This document shows, piece by piece, positions 11,393 to 52,604 of a stretch of DNA of 64,000 bases. A program made the position numbers and the translations under genes. The DNA is taken from NCBI GenBank assembly GCA_012861695.1, contig JAAOOA010000060.1, forward strand, positions 8,334,454 through 8,398,453. The letters run 5' to 3'. The notes under the pieces were generated by a model. That model worked only from the letters and a program-made list of their open reading frames with translations. It ran no database searches and was not told the DNA's origin. The stretch comes from Trematomus loennbergii (taxonomy: Eukaryota > Chordata > Actinopteri > Perciformes > Nototheniidae). Positions within the stretch are counted from its first letter, which is position 1, and each line of letters opens with the position of its first letter.

Positions 11393-13967
11393 GGGTTGAT
11401 ATCACGATGGTTAAATATGCTAATTAACCAGCTAATGTAACATTGAAAAGCTACTATAGCAGTCTATTACATGAATGGTCTAGTTTACGTTGTCTGGAAT
11501 AACGTCATGCCATAACATGTCGAGTGTTTTCTATGTGTTGCGTTTAAACACCGAGGCAGCAAGACTTCTGCGCCAGTTTTTTACCGAGCTATCCAGGTAA
11601 TTAAGACAGGTGAGAGTACACGGAAGTGACCGGCCAGCCCCCCGTCACAGACCGTAAGTTAGGAGTCAAAGTCCAGTCTCGGCTTACTTGACTTTCCTAT
11701 TATGTATTCTACCTGAGACGCCCACTCTCTGCGGACAGGGAAGCTGCACGGTGCGTTCAGGTGAATATGGGGGGTGTATTTGTCGGTTTATTGTAATTTT
11801 TGTTTAGGTATGTGTGTTGAAAATGTACAGTGGAGACACACTGTTTAATGTTTCAGCAGCTGTCTTTTGATGTGGTCTGTAGATGAAGGCAGGAGGTGGT
11901 GGAACTGCTAGGGGGGGAGAAAAAAAAGCAAGAACCTGTTGTGTGGGTCTGGAAGTGTGGGGTGTGGTAAGGTAGCAGGCGTGATTGTTGCTTCATTATT
12001 CAGTCCCTTGTCTACTTCTCAATTTACAGTTGTTTGGTGTGAACGGATGCTGTATTTTTCAGAGGGACCTGTCTAAAATCTGTCTGGAGCACTTAGACTG
12101 AAAGTAGCAAGCTTACTCTATTTCTTAATTGACTGAAAGTAGCAAGCTTACTCTATTTCTTAATTTCTGGGTGAGACATTACACGATAGCAATACATAAG
12201 CAAACATGAGACGTGTGTGACAGCTTCAAGTAACTGTGATTTTTCGATTTTCATTGGTACAGTCAGCTGATAGATGAGTTTCAGTGCATGACTGTCACAC
12301 ATCTAAATACCCAGCAGGCATGTCTGCTTTTTTTTTGTTGACCTGCTGGAACAGAGATGGGAAAGATTGTGAGCAAGTTTGGACATGCAAGTTTTTCAGA
12401 AACGTCCTCTCAATGAGATTAAAAAAGGAGGGGCTGAAAAAAGTAGTGCATTTCTTTTTGCTGCCTACTAGTGCCTAGAGTTTGCTCCGAGCCATTTTGT
12501 CTGTGGGGGCTGAAGTCTTGCTGCTCAGCCAGTTGTTTTAACCAGGGCTATCATTTGTGAGCCTCTGTAATGACGGGCTTTCAGAGCACTCCAAGGGTGT
12601 GTCCCTCTGACACACAGAAGCTGGGGTTTTCTTTTATTTGCTCCTCCTCCCTGTCGGTTTTCTCTCTCTCTCCCTTTATTTCTCTTCCTCTCTATACCTC
12701 CAACGGTTACACCTGCAGTCTGTGTTTTTATTTGAACTGTGAGCACGGCTTTCCGTGCAGGGGCGGACGTGTGAGAAAACAAAATCAAAGTGCACAGATT
12801 TATAAAGCCGTGAAGCAAAACTGTTGCACTGTACCCTCCCTCAATGTTCATGGTTAACTTCCTTGGAAAGGTTGCGAGTCATTTTGCACTTTTATGGTCC
12901 TCACTGCAGCAATTTATTTAACCCACTTCCTTGTTAAGTGGTAGCCACACTCTGATTGCAAGTCACCAGTGGGAAATCTTTACCAACTGCTGAGTGCTGG
13001 TTCTTAGTTTGCCTGGCTGTTATCATATATGAAATGGCTGGAAATGTTCATTATTTGTCAAGTTTTTACATGTGTTTTGAAAAATGATACTAATATATTA
13101 TGGATTCTGGTTATGGTAGCATCTCATCATTGATTGAAGTTGACTGATTCCTAGATGAAGAGCTGGTTTATGTTGACTAAATCTAGTTTGATAACTTGTA
13201 TGATTAAAAACCCTTCACGCGATGGCAGAGCGAACAGGTACAGCCAGGGCCAGACCGAGACAATAAGCTGGAAATTATACACCCAGCCAGGCCACTACCA
13301 GTTTTTTTGTGCCATTTTGCTGGATTTATTTGTCAATATTTACAGTGTTGCTGCCCATAGTGATAGCCCTATAGTTTAGATCTACTACCCACAAATAAAC
13401 ATGGACATGGGTTACTATTTAAAAAATAGTAAGATTTATTTTTAATTTTGGAGTTAAATGCATCAATCTGGTGCACTTTGAGGGGAACATAAAGAGACTA
13501 GATTATGGGAACACCTATATGAAACAGAACTGTATACATTTCAATAATCATAAAATCCTGGCCATAACCAATAACATACCATATCCAATATGAAAAAACA
13601 CTGAAACTTATTTTTGGTTCATTTATAGTTGTGAGTGTGTCTGTGCTCCTGAATCAGCCTCTCCTGTCTCCCTCCTCTCCCCCTTTCCCCCTGCTCCTCT
13701 TTGAGGCACCAGCAAAGACTAGTTTTAACTCTCAACAAGTTTTAAAAGTGTATTTACCTTTTTTCACCTAGTTAACATTTTTTTAAATGTTATTCATGCA
13801 TATTTGACTAATCACTACCCCCTCAAATGGAAATATGTGTTTACATAAATGGTGGTCCAAACCGTTTGAGACCCACTGAGAACTTAGACTAAGTTAACCA
13901 TCTAAACACTCAGAGAGTCCTTAACCTCACCTGAGCTGAGGTTATCCCGAGCTTGAATGACACACAT
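11393..13967. other. ctnnd1 intron 1, 5' part
   Basis: No coding exon is supported. It contains a perfect 35-bp tandem duplication (12096-12165) and a pyrimidine-rich stretch near 12640-12700. Otherwise it is ordinary AT-rich intron sequence. Confidence 0.5.
12096..12165 (+). repeat. Perfect 35-bp tandem duplication
   Basis: The unit GACTGAAAGTAGCAAGCTTA plus the 15 bases that follow it occurs twice back to back (12096-12130 and 12131-12165). Confidence 0.95.
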
Positions 13968-15047
13968 GCCCCTTTCACACCGGCGCTTTTCCTGTTCACA
14001 CCGCAGCGGCGCCGCGTCATAGCTCCGGAATGCGATTCACTTCCAGCTCCAAAAAATTGTCGGTCTAGAGGCAAGAGCTTCAGAGCTATGACGCGGCGTC
14101 GCTTACGTCTCTCTTACGTCGAGGCGTGCAGGAAACTTAACCCACCTCCCCTGAACATGGGTCGACTGAAGAGTCTCGTCATGCCTGCCTACAAGCAGTA
14201 GCGCTGAGCAAAGTGACTAGAAGGCAACCAAAAAAAAACACACTTTATAAAGTCAGGCAACACTAACCAGGCTTCGTGTGATTCTGTTTATTTGTACCTT
14301 ACTTTGACCATCCGTTCGCTGTTATTGATCATTGTGGAGAGCAGGCAGACGTTTTGTTTGTTATTATAGCAGCTATCGGATGGAATCAATACATGGGCTG
14401 CACAGGTTGTCATGTCCGACTATCACAAGTAGAATCATAATGAAAAATATGCCGGTAAAATGTGCCTGTAGAAAACGGCTTAGCAAGTAGTCAGTTTAGC
14501 TTCGGTTGCTATGCTAACATCACCCATGTTATACCAGAGAAACTTTCATAACAGCGTTGTGATGCCAAACAGCGTCAATTCAGACTGACACACATTCACT
14601 TAAGGGGAACTGGGGATATGTATCAGCTGCTTGTGTGACAGTCAGACAGTGAATACTTTAGAGCCGTGTGAGCTAACCCGGAGCTAACGGGAGAATACAC
14701 CGTGGAAGAGCAGCAGCACTGCAGCGGTCGGTAAATGCCGCTGAAACACATTAATAAACAATGAACCACGGCACTCTGGAGAAAAGTATAAGGTTGAGAA
14801 GTCGTTATTTAATTTAATCTGGCTTCGTATGATTAAAAGCAACACGATCATCGACCCGACGCAGTCCCCCCCGTTGTTGTTGTGAGCTCCGTTGGGGAGA
14901 AAATCAGCGATGTAAACTGTGACGTCATGACGCAGCCGCGGCAGCTGGGCGGTGTGAACAGAGCGGGAGCTGAAAAGGGAAACCGGAGCTGAACCAGAAA
15001 AGCTCTAGCTAGGAGCTAGAAAGGGAAAAGCGCTGGTGTGAAAGCCG
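13968..15047. mobile_element. GC-rich non-autonomous DNA transposon with inverted ends
   Basis: The left end reads CCTTTCACACCGGCGCTTTTCC. The right end, reversed, reads GCTTTCACACCAGCGCTTTTCC. The subterminal CAGCTCC / TTCACACCG..GC motifs are also mirrored. It is 1.08 kb, CpG-rich against AT-rich flanks, with no transposase frame. The target duplication is unclear, so the superfamily is left open. Confidence 0.7.
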
Positions 15048-16420
15048 CAACAGAGACCAATCGAGGGCTTTGATTTATGATCTGTATGACAGTGGCCATG
15101 TCGGCAGGCCACATCATGTAGACAGCCAGTCACCCTGTGTGAGGCAGACCCACATTTGCGCAGCGTTGCGTTCACAATACATAACTAATACATAAATAAA
15201 TAAATCCTCAGGCCAGCAGGCCACTTAACAGGCCAGGCCATCGGGAAACCCCCCGGTCCTCCTGATGGCCAGTCCGGGCCTGGGTACAGGAGGCGTAGAG
15301 CGAGGGATCCACAAGTTAATTTGATCGCAGATGGCGTCGTGGTCGCGGACGGATACAAGTTTAAAAAAAAAAGGGCTGCGAAATATACCTGGGCGGCCCG
15401 CCCAAGTAAAGTCTATGTGTGGGAAACCCTGGTGTAATAAACAAGCGTTCATTGTTCATTTCCCACAGCGAAACATTCAGCGGATCAGTCTATCAACTGA
15501 AAAATAACAAACAACATTTTATACTGGTAATAAATAAATGATTAAGCAAGAAGAAATACCAAACATTTTCTATTTCTACCTTATTAAACATGTGGTTTTA
15601 CCTTCATATCAGTTTATATCATTGTTAGTTCAATATCTTGGACTGTTGGCTGGATATGTTACCTTTTAGCCCTGGAACATTTGAAATGGGCAGAAATCAA
15701 CTATGGATTTATCAAAATAATAATCAATTGCTGCCCTCATTGGACAGGATATTTCACCCAAACTAAAAGCAGTGTTTCCCCTATCATTGTCTTGGAGGGG
15801 CGCTGCCCCGAGCCCCACCTGAAATTCAAGGTGTTTTTGTTGCAAATTGCAACTAATCTATATCTACTGTCACTTTTCACATTGAACATGTGCTCTTTTA
15901 TTAAATAAACTAAACGCTTTCATTTTAAGTTGTGAGTTTAGTGTTTTTGACCCTAAGAAACACTGATGCATTAATCAATAACAATAAGCCACAGCTCTCT
16001 CTCTGCTCCAGAGGATTGTGGGCATGATAGCAATAATGTAGAGGCATCTATGGTTTATTTCCCAGCTTAAACTAACTTATATCACCTAAATGTATTGTTG
16101 TATGCGAGACTTGGTGAATTTAATTTCTAAGCTTTATCGTGATATAATGATTATATCGTTTATAATTAGTTATCCAGCCTCAAATCATCAATATATCTAT
16201 TTGCTTCATCTAGGTGGACATAGACTTAAGTGGTTGCGCCGTTTTTTTTTTGCTCTGTGAGTTCCAGTTGCCTGCACGTTTCCTTCCTCACTAAGAATAG
16301 TAAGTTGGCGTTCTGTAGACAGCTGGCCTTGCAGAGGTCCCGGAAAAGTGTGAGTGAATGAATGTAGGTGGGCGTGTGTGCATGTGCAGCTACCACACTG
16401 TAGGCCACATGGGAGATAGC
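15048..16420. other. ctnnd1 intron 1, unassigned stretch
   Basis: No exon is supported. A segment at about 15765-15840 (AGTGTTTCCCCTATCATTGTCTTGG...) has the look of a degraded interspersed repeat. Nothing else is assignable by eye. Confidence 0.4.
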
Positions 16421-16423
16421 TAG

Positions 16424-16425
16424 CT

Positions 16426-16459
<34 letters not shown>
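16424..16459 (+). repeat. (GA)n followed by poly-G
   Basis: About 12 GA repeats run straight into ten consecutive G residues. Confidence 0.95.
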
Positions 16460-16614
16460 ATGTTCATGGTTTCATGTTAGGACGGCAAAGGCGGTAGTAT
16501 TTGGACTAAAGCCAAGGTTAACACACAAAACACACAGCACACACACAGGCCAAATCTCTCTGTGACCATTCAAATGAGGCTGAGTCAGCGGAGCACTTGG
16601 CCAAGCCACAACAG

Positions 16615-16947
<333 letters not shown>

Positions 16948-17059
16948 TTTTCAGGGAGTAGTCGACACAAATGAGCAGTAGTACCTTAATTTGGACAAAT
17001 AGCTTTGGCTATTCTTCCTGGGGTCCACACACATGCACTGCAGTCAACAGATATTAAGA

Positions 17060-17490
17060 CACTAATAATACATTTAATTTATATAGTGCTTCTCATGAGA
17101 CAAATCTCGAAGCGCTTCACAGCAAAGGACACTGATACAATTTGAGAGATTAAACAAATAATACAAATAAAAATAAATAAAAATAAATAAAAGTCGGAGA
17201 TAGCGATAAAAATGGCAATTCTCCAGGTGTACCATGCTCAAAGTTTATTGGAAGGCCTGCCGAAAGAAGAGGGTCTTAAGGCCGGTTTTGAAGACCTCGG
17301 TGGAAGGGGCTGATCTGGGAGGGAGTTCCAGAGGCGCGGGGCGAATGAGCAGAAGGCTCGGTCTCCCATTGTTCGGAGACGTGTGCGGGGGATGTAAAGA
17401 AGAGGAGCGTGGCTGGAGCGTAGAGAGCGGGTAGATGTCTGGGTACGGATGAGGTCACAGAGGTATTTTGGGCTTTGTCCATTCAGGGCT
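17060..17490 (-). mobile_element. L2-type LINE C-terminal fragment, minus strand
   Basis: Read on the minus strand it carries a C-terminal RLRTMGDRAFCSFAPRLWNS block and then the 3' tail with GCGCTTCGAGATTTGTCTCA and the (ATTT)n/(TTAT)n run. Frames are broken. It is related to the fragment at 44210-44765. Confidence 0.7.
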
Positions 17491-18676
17491 ATACTATACT
17501 ACTACTATAGTCACATGAACACAACAAATGTAAACAAGCACAACACAACAATCAAGTACGGAAGTGAAACAAAAATGATCCTCCTTTTTAACCATCATTA
17601 GCCAAACACGATATTAATAATCACACAATATCTCAATAATTAATCTGACTCTTTCACAAATAAATAGTAATTCATAACAAATATAATTCCTTCATTTGTA
17701 TATTTCTCTATCCTGTGCTTTCAGCCATATTTTAATCCAGGACAAAAGTAATGTCATTTTAATGCTTTAGTTTGCCAATGTTCAGCCAATTTAAAATCTG
17801 GGTTGGTAGTTCAGTAACCCATCATATCAAATAAGCATATCATGTGTTTTTATATGTTAAGTGTTGCATTAATGTAGTTAAAAGTACACATTTTTCCTGT
17901 AAAATGTGGTGGAGTAAGAGTATGCGTAGCCTAAAATACATTTAAATACTGAGTAAAGTACAAGTATGACAAAATAATAGTAACGTACAATACTTGTAGT
18001 AAATGTACTTGGTTATATTCCACTGCTGCTGATAAGTGTGTTGGTTGTTGGCTCTGGACTAAGTGGCTTAGCGGCGTAATTCCACAACTATCCCATTAGC
18101 AGATATGATTTAGCGTTGCGGCTAATGGCCTTCCAATAGCTCAATGACTAATGCGCTGGCTTTAAGTGGCTAAAGCCATTTCTAACTCTCTCACAAGAAA
18201 CTGCTCCCTGCCACAAGAATGTAAGTCGCGGGACTCGCATAGCTGTGGAGGTTGTGTGTGTGTGTTGCACTGAGGCACTAGAGACTATCTTCCTCTCGCT
18301 ATCAGAGAAATGTTGATGTTTTGATAGAGCCGTGAAGAACAACCCACACTGTGGTATGTCGACTTATCTGATGTACAGTGTCAGACTCGGTCCCTGATGC
18401 AAAACTTGATGCCTGCTATAGCCTTACCTCAAACATTTATTTGTAGTTTGCTGCCACATCAAGTTTCCTTTTTGTGTTTGGGATCACAGCCTATACCCTA
18501 ACCCTAGTGGTGAAGGAATGAGTCTAAAAACCTTGAAATGAGTTAGCATTCTAGTACTTTCGGTCTAAGTCAAAGCGTTTATTAATGGGTTTTTGGTTAG
18601 ATGCCTAAAATAAGGTTTGTGGTTTACACTAGTTTAAGAGATTTTCTCGTTATGTTCCCCGACATGAATAATGTCT
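17491..18676. other. ctnnd1 intron 1, unassigned stretch
   Basis: No exon is supported. The sequence is AT-rich with no recognised repeat ends. A segment near 17880-18020 (AAAGTACA...TGTACTT) may be an old repeat. Confidence 0.4.
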
Positions 18677-18757
18677 GGAAATACTAGGGATGCTCCGATC
18701 AGGGTTTCAGAATCGGCCGATACCGATCACAGGGTGGGGGCTATGGGGATCTTCCAT

Positions 18758-19910
18758 TTAACCTGTTCAGACCCCAAAGACTTTTTTTCTTTTTTTTCAC
18801 GACACTGTGTCTCAGGGCTTCTTAATATTTAAAAAACTATGAATGTGTCATACCCTCCTAACGGGAAGAAGCTCAGCTAACTGATGATACGAACCATTTT
18901 TACCGAAACAAAACACAAGTCTCACAAAAAGGGTCTAAATGAGCCCTGAGCGAGCACTTAGCACAAAACTCTAGGTATAAATCGATCGATATACTTATCG
19001 GATCTGCACAAACAAGCTTAGCTAACATGCTGAGATTCCACATATTCTAGAAATATAAGTATCATTACTGAACGATCAGAACTCGCGACAGGGGAAGCAA
19101 ATACAGACATCACACAACGTAGCTTTAGGTAGCAAAACACGGAGATATGCTCACCTTAGCTGTTATTCTGATCAAAAGTTGTGTTCAATGGCATTAAAAC
19201 GAGAAAAACGCGGCTGAAGGTTAATCCATAGGTTAATCCAATGTGTCTGTCACTTTGAACAATTATTGATAATCCATAATTCCATTTTTATGTAAAAATC
19301 TGAGAATTAATATTAGCTGCTAATGGTAGCCACCAGAGTGTGTCGCAGCTCCGGTTTTGGCTACGCGTCACTCTCACTCCTTATTTGGTAACCTGTGTGT
19401 GTGTATGTGGAACTTCCCCTCGATTCTTGGCTCTAGCGGTTAAAAAGAGTGTCAATCATCAAAATCGACCAAGGGGGCCAGAGATAGGTCAAATCCACCC
19501 AAATGACCCCAGAAGTGGTTTCCTTGTTGCTAAATCTCTCTAAAAAGGTCAAATTTCACTTGTTTTGCATCAATTTTGAAACAGGGTACTTATTATATGT
19601 TATAGTTTGGATTCCTAAAGCTTTTAGTCTACCTTACCATCATTCAAGGGGTTTTGACTATAAGTAATGTGTTTTTTTGGACGGACACAATAATTTACAT
19701 TTTCTTACTATGTTCAATCTGAATTTACTTTAAAATAAAAAAAATCTATATTGATTCTGACTCTTCTACATCCAACTCACAGGTATCATTGCTTTGAGAA
19801 AAAAGATTATTAATTTAACCCTTTTAGAAGGGAAGATATGGTAATTTGTTCTGGGAATGTCATTTTCGAGCCTGAGACCTGAAAACAGGCTCGGGGTTAA
19901 CAGGTTTTAA
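18758..19910 (+). mobile_element. TTAA-flanked 1.1-kb non-autonomous transposon, copy A
   Basis: It starts TTAACCTGTTCAGACCCC and ends GGGGTTAACAGGTTTTAA. It is inserted inside the hAT element. The interior matches copy B (33785-34896) in reverse orientation along most of its length, including the GTTTTGCATCAAT stretch and the GAATCTCAGCATGTT-like end. There is no transposase frame. Confidence 0.8.
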
Positions 19911-20267
19911 AGTGATGTTTAAAACTCAGTGAATGGGGCTCATTTTTATATTGCTTCAGTTTATAATCGTAACTGATCGAAAAGTTCAGATTAATTTTTC
20001 AATAAATGATGAGCTTCCACAAACAACATAATTATTACATTCAAATGAAGTACATTATTCAAGTTTACTTTAACTTTGGATAATAACACGGGAGAAATAG
20101 CGGAAGCGCTCTCTTTTCCTCTCTCTCTCCTGACAGCCTGACAGTATCGTCTCCTGCAGCTCACTGATCCAGTAATGAGTGACCCGACATGAAGAATAAA
20201 CATATTTATAACTAGTTTAGCTTGTTCCAGAGGTAGATCAAATAGCTAAGTGTGTTAGGTCTAACTC

Positions 20268-20495
20268 TTAGTGTGTGTTCGCTCCGCTCACCGGTCCGTC
20301 ACAGCGGGTGGAGCTGCAGGATTTCTGCTTCACACACACGTTGCATACCGCTATTTTATTGTCTTTTTCGGACACCTTAAAATAATGCCAGACGGTGAAG
20401 CCATTTTGGCGAGCTTGTTTTGCGCGCACAGAGAAAAGTGTCATGTATTTTACGTCATGCGATCGGCTCTCACGATCAGCCTTTATAGAGAGCAC
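20268..20495 (-). pseudogene. hAT transposase N-terminal BED zinc-finger remnant
   Basis: The minus strand reads SVRAKQARQNGF then VWHYFKVSEKDNKIAVCNVC, the first half of a BED finger (aromatic W.YF, then C..C). It belongs to the surrounding hAT element. The second half and the rest of the transposase are missing. Confidence 0.75.
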
Positions 20496-20570
20496 CGATC
20501 ACACTATTAAGAGTGAATATCGGCCGATAACGATCGGCGGCCAATCGATCGGAGCATCCCTAGTAAATAC

Positions 20571-23321
20571 CCCACTGGTGATTAATGAAGCTTCTATGTG
20601 TCATAACAATGACAGTTGCCAACTAGTGACTAAATAAGACTACTAATCATCATTACGCTGAACAGAAGCCGCCTTTAGCTTAAAGGTGTTCACATTAAGT
20701 TTTAATAACATTAGCTATTTACTTCTTGCAGTGTTCTTTACAACTTCAACAAATATAAAAATAAAAAACATCAAATATGTTTATAGCACTCGACTTTACA
20801 TTTCAAGTTCAGTTTTAATGTACTCTTAGCTTTTCACAGGGGTTACTTATACCCATTGAGATCATTTTAAACCATCTATCCATTGCGACCATTATCCACT
20901 GAAGAGGTACTTTGTGTGTTTGTGGCCGGACGCCCTGAGAGTCAGAGAAAGTAATGGGACCCACGCTCTCTTTCCAGGATTGAAGTGTTTGTCTGGGAAG
21001 AGCAAACACGTGCTAGTGTTAGAGATGGAGGGGAGCAGCACAATGAGAGAGTGAAGGGCTCCCTTATTAGACAGCTTCCAACAGCTGAGACAGGATATGA
21101 CACGCTAAATCTCACTGTGGAATGTATGACAATGGAGCGTGAATGCCTGTGCTTCTGTCCTGAAGTGTGTTTTTACCCTTACACAAATGGAAAAGAGAAA
21201 AGTAATCGAGGATATTATCGTCAGCTACGCACACTTGCCACCTTTTTATTTAGTCTCTGACCCACATACACAATCACTCGGCCTGCTCACACAGATGCGT
21301 GCACACACAAACTTCATACAGGAGTCTTTGTTCGCTCGGCCTAGTCCTAGGGGCACATGGACAGCAGATTTGATCTCCATGAGTCACTGAACTTTGAAGT
21401 AGAAAATGTATTTAGCCCTGGTTTGGAGATGAGCCACGCTCATGTCATCCCGTTATTAGACAGACACTGTTCAAGCAAACTTCCCCAGATTACACGCTCA
21501 TGTCATCCCATTATTAGACAGACACTGTTCAAGCAAACTTCCCCAGATTCGTTATTCCAGACAAAGTCTGAGAAAATACACTTTGTCATTGTCTTAATTT
21601 GGTCTGTAGTGATGTCTGCTTATTATCATGACTCTGTCTTAGGTCATCTATGGCATGTTTTTAAGCGGCAATTGTATTCCACATGTTCTCTTTCTGCTCA
21701 TTTGTACCCTAACTGAGTGAAAGGACTTAACTTTATTCGTGCAGAATGGATCATTGGTATTCGTCCTGACTCCTGAGTGAATGCTTCCACAACTAACGGT
21801 CTTCTAATTGACCTGCTTGTTTTGAAGTGCCTGTTGCGTTCACTTGGAACAGAGTGGTGTCAATCAGCACTCCCTTTTACATTTGAACAATCATTAAACT
21901 CACCATGATAGGAAAGTGAAAGTTCAGGAGGAGGATCAGACCGGTTCCATCAACTTTTGAAAAGTGTGTCAAAGTTTCTGAATTATTCCTGTTGTCTGAG
22001 ATCACCATTGCTTGATTTGTTTGTTAGAGGGAATACGCCTTGGATTATACAATTGTTTGGCACTATTGTGCAGCTGGTTTTGTCTATAACATTCAAATCA
22101 GTTGTACGATTGACAGCTTCTTGTTGTTGTAGCTTGTAAGGTTTTATCAATGGAAGCTATTCGATGCTGCCGTAGCTTCTCATTTTATCGGGTTTATAGA
22201 TTGAAGTCCAACGCATATATAAGGTAATTGAATTGCTGCACCTTTATGACTTTACTTCGGACTCTCTTTTGCTTTTAGTTTGTAGAAGTAAAAGCAGTAA
22301 GGCCTTAAATAATTTGACCTAATTTAATCTGTGGTTACAGTTAACTATCATGTTAAAAGAAATGCACTATTATACCTTGCAGGGTATAGTAAGTGTAGTA
22401 CCAATAAAGAAAAATAATTTTTAAAGGAAAGACATTTTTGGGGCATTTACAACATTCATGGGGAACTTTTAAAAAAACTGTAAATTTAGCTTAAAATGAA
22501 TTAAATTGTTTTATTACGATAGTGGTCTTAACTAAATCATTGTATTTTATCTTGGTGTCAGTATTTGCCACAATCAAGTTTTTTTTGGGCCATTCTGATT
22601 TCTCTCAGGGTAGTTAAGCCTTTTGCCAAACTGAAACGAAACATCTCCTGCCAACTTTTCTCTGAGCTCGGGACGCTCCTCCCAATTAAAAACACCTCTT
22701 GCGCTCTGTAACTTGATGGTGCGATGCCTTCTCGATAACTCCCCTGAATGCTCTCACATTTTGCACTCGTCTCCCCCTTCCTTCCTCACTTTCTCTGCAC
22801 CTTGGAATGAAGAAGTGTTAACAAGCTGCTGCAGCAAAAAAAAACCTGCCGTCTCTCGTCAAGCATCTCACTTTTTCTCTATTTTTAACCGTGCGATGCA
22901 GTAGGTGAGGAAACGTGTCGAAGAGGTGACGGCTTTGCTTCTACTGACGCTGGTCCCACCTTGAATTTTCACTGAATAATCGCTTTTGTAGATGAATTCT
23001 CAAAGCTCTTTCTTTGTGCCCGCTGCTCCTCTTCTCTGTACTCACATTTTCTTTGTACCTGCGTCTTCATCTCCGCAGTTCTCTTCCCTTGCCTTCCCTG
23101 CGTCAGCACCTGCTGCTTTCCAACCTTTACATTTCAACTTCATTAGCACCTCCCAGATGTTCACTGTGCCACAGCTCTTCTGCCTTTTTTGTATATCTGT
23201 CTCCATGGGTGATTTATATGTCTGTTCTTTAATGAAATCCCTGTTGGTTTGAATCTCTTCTGCTCTCTGGTGTTGACCTTTGTCCTGTCCTGTCCTGTGC
23301 TCTGATCTGCTCTGCTCCCAG
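20571..23321. other. ctnnd1 intron 1, 3' part
   Basis: No coding exon is supported. It includes a 58-bp tandem duplication (21435-21550). A pyrimidine-rich run from about 22980 onwards leads into the acceptor of the first coding exon. Alternative 5' UTR exons could lie here but are not identifiable by eye. Confidence 0.45.
21435..21550 (+). repeat. 58-bp tandem duplication
   Basis: CACGCTCATGTCATCCC plus about 41 further bases (ending CTTCCCCAGATT) occurs twice in tandem with one substitution near the start. Confidence 0.95.
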
Positions 23322-23328
23322 CGTGTGA

Positions 23329-50869
<27,541 letters not shown>

Positions 50870-52604
50870 GCTTCACCCACTGTCACACTGCATGTCAGCG
50901 CATGGTATGTGTGTCCCACCAGCTGCTCCTCTCACTGCATGGCCTAATATCTCAGTGTACTAAGAGCTTGTGTTTGACAGTGACCAGTGTTGTCAATGAG
51001 CTTCCATTGTACTGTTTTTGCTCCCCCTGCTGGTGAAAAGTGTATATTTATTTCTCCTGAGATGTGATGTTAGTTATTTCTCTGTGCACAGTTTGTGTCA
51101 TTTTTTCGTCTACCATGTGGTGACTTTGTTGCCAGCAGCCACTTTTGTGCAATGTTTTTTTTAAAGCCTCGTCTGTGAATTCTTTGTGATTTTTATTTTA
51201 TTTCTTTCCCGTCTCACATTATGTCTAAATTCCAAACCGACCCATACACAAGCCAAACTCCGTCTGTAGTCTCCTTTTTTAATGCAAATACAGCGGCATG
51301 CTTTGGGACTCACTCCCCTCTATCCAACAGAAACAGGAACTGTCTCAACTTTTCGTAACCATGGTTTAAAATCAGTATAAAAAAAATAGACGTAAAACTC
51401 AAAAAACCTTAAGTGCCGTTTCTTTTTAGTCTAGTTTGTAAAATGTGATGATTATGAGCTTCTTGGTTTTTGTTCCTGTAAATATAGAAAAAACCTATCA
51501 GGCAAATGCACACGTCAACCATTTTCTAGACCACACCCGGGTATATATGGTCCCAAGTAAACCCTGAAGTTGTTACATAAAACTATCTTAGTTTGTGCAG
51601 TTATTTGTAAATGTTTGCACGAAACTATTTGTACTCGTTCGTTCCATAATACGTTGTCAGGTGGTGCAGATTAGCTGTTGAAGGGTAAATTACTACCTGT
51701 TGGAGAGTTTGATAACTCCCGCTCCCCACAAGTTAGTTTGGAACGGCACTTAATGTGGTGGACACTCTTTGCGAGGGTGTAGGGGTTGGTTATGACCCAA
51801 CTGCCCAATTCCAAACCAACCCCTACACCCTTCCATTCCGTGTTGGTGTGTAGAGTCCACCACATTAAGTGATGGTCCAAACCAACAAGTGGGAGTGGGT
51901 TATCAAGCCCTCCAACAGCGAGTCTGCATCGGCCCTGACTATCCACCTGCACTATCTGATCACATGCAAACAGTGTTTGTGTATGTCAAGAAACATGCTG
52001 TCGACAAACAGTTCCATATCAAACATTTATGAGTAAACTGCGCAAAATAAAATACATGTAATATTGTCATACAGATGATAACCTTCTATAGTAACCCTCA
52101 AGTTATTATACCTGTGTCTAGTCTAGAATATGGTAGACTTGTTAGATAGATACTTTATTGATCCCACTTTGGGAAATAATTTTGTTACACAAGCAGCAGT
52201 GTGTTCAGACATTAAAATACAAATACTTAAAAAGTGGAATAGAGAATTTGATTGTAACATTTTCTATGGACTGTTGCAAAAACCAAGCAGCTGATAAACA
52301 TCTGATTTGAAAACAAAAAGAGGTTTACAGAAAAGTAATTGCCACAAGTTTTTGGGAGTTTTATTATATTATAATTAAAAAAATGTTTGGTCTGAGAGGT
52401 GCCTATTTGAAAGCGTTATTGTGAAAATGACATTTTTCTGTCCGAGAGAGTGTAGTTGGACCCAAAATGTGCCGCTGTATCTATGTCCTCTAACTGAAAG
52501 AAGGGAGCCTCCTTCAGCTCTGAGTGTGACTACAGACGGATAGGTTTAGAATTGACCCTACCTGTCACATGTGATCACCTCTGACCCTTCTTCTCCTCCT
52601 GCAG
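50870..52604 (+). other. ctnnd1 last intron / alternative 3' region
   Basis: It contains the fold-back element at 51664-51930 and a LINE-tail-like fragment at 52142-52190 (TAGATACTTTATTGATCCC). If the long C-terminus is used, the first part would be 3' UTR. Confidence 0.5.
51664..51930. mobile_element. Fold-back (long inverted repeat) element
   Basis: Arms of about 100 bp (outer CTGTTGGAG at 51697 versus CTCCAACAG at 51918; inner GGTGTAGGGGTTGG versus CCAACCCCTACACC) meet around 51800. The RNA or single strand would form one long hairpin. No coding capacity. Confidence 0.85.

Larger units (their letters stand above)
18685..20562. mobile_element. hAT DNA transposon with nested TTAA element
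   Basis: Inverted ends TAGGGATGCTCCGATC (18685) and GATCGGAGCATCCCTA (20562) are perfect. They are flanked by near-identical 8-bp target duplications, GGAAATAC (18677-18684) and GTAAATAC (20563-20570). Eight-base duplications are the hAT hallmark. Most of the interior is a second element (18758-19910). The remaining right part carries a BED-finger remnant on the minus strand. Confidence 0.88.
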
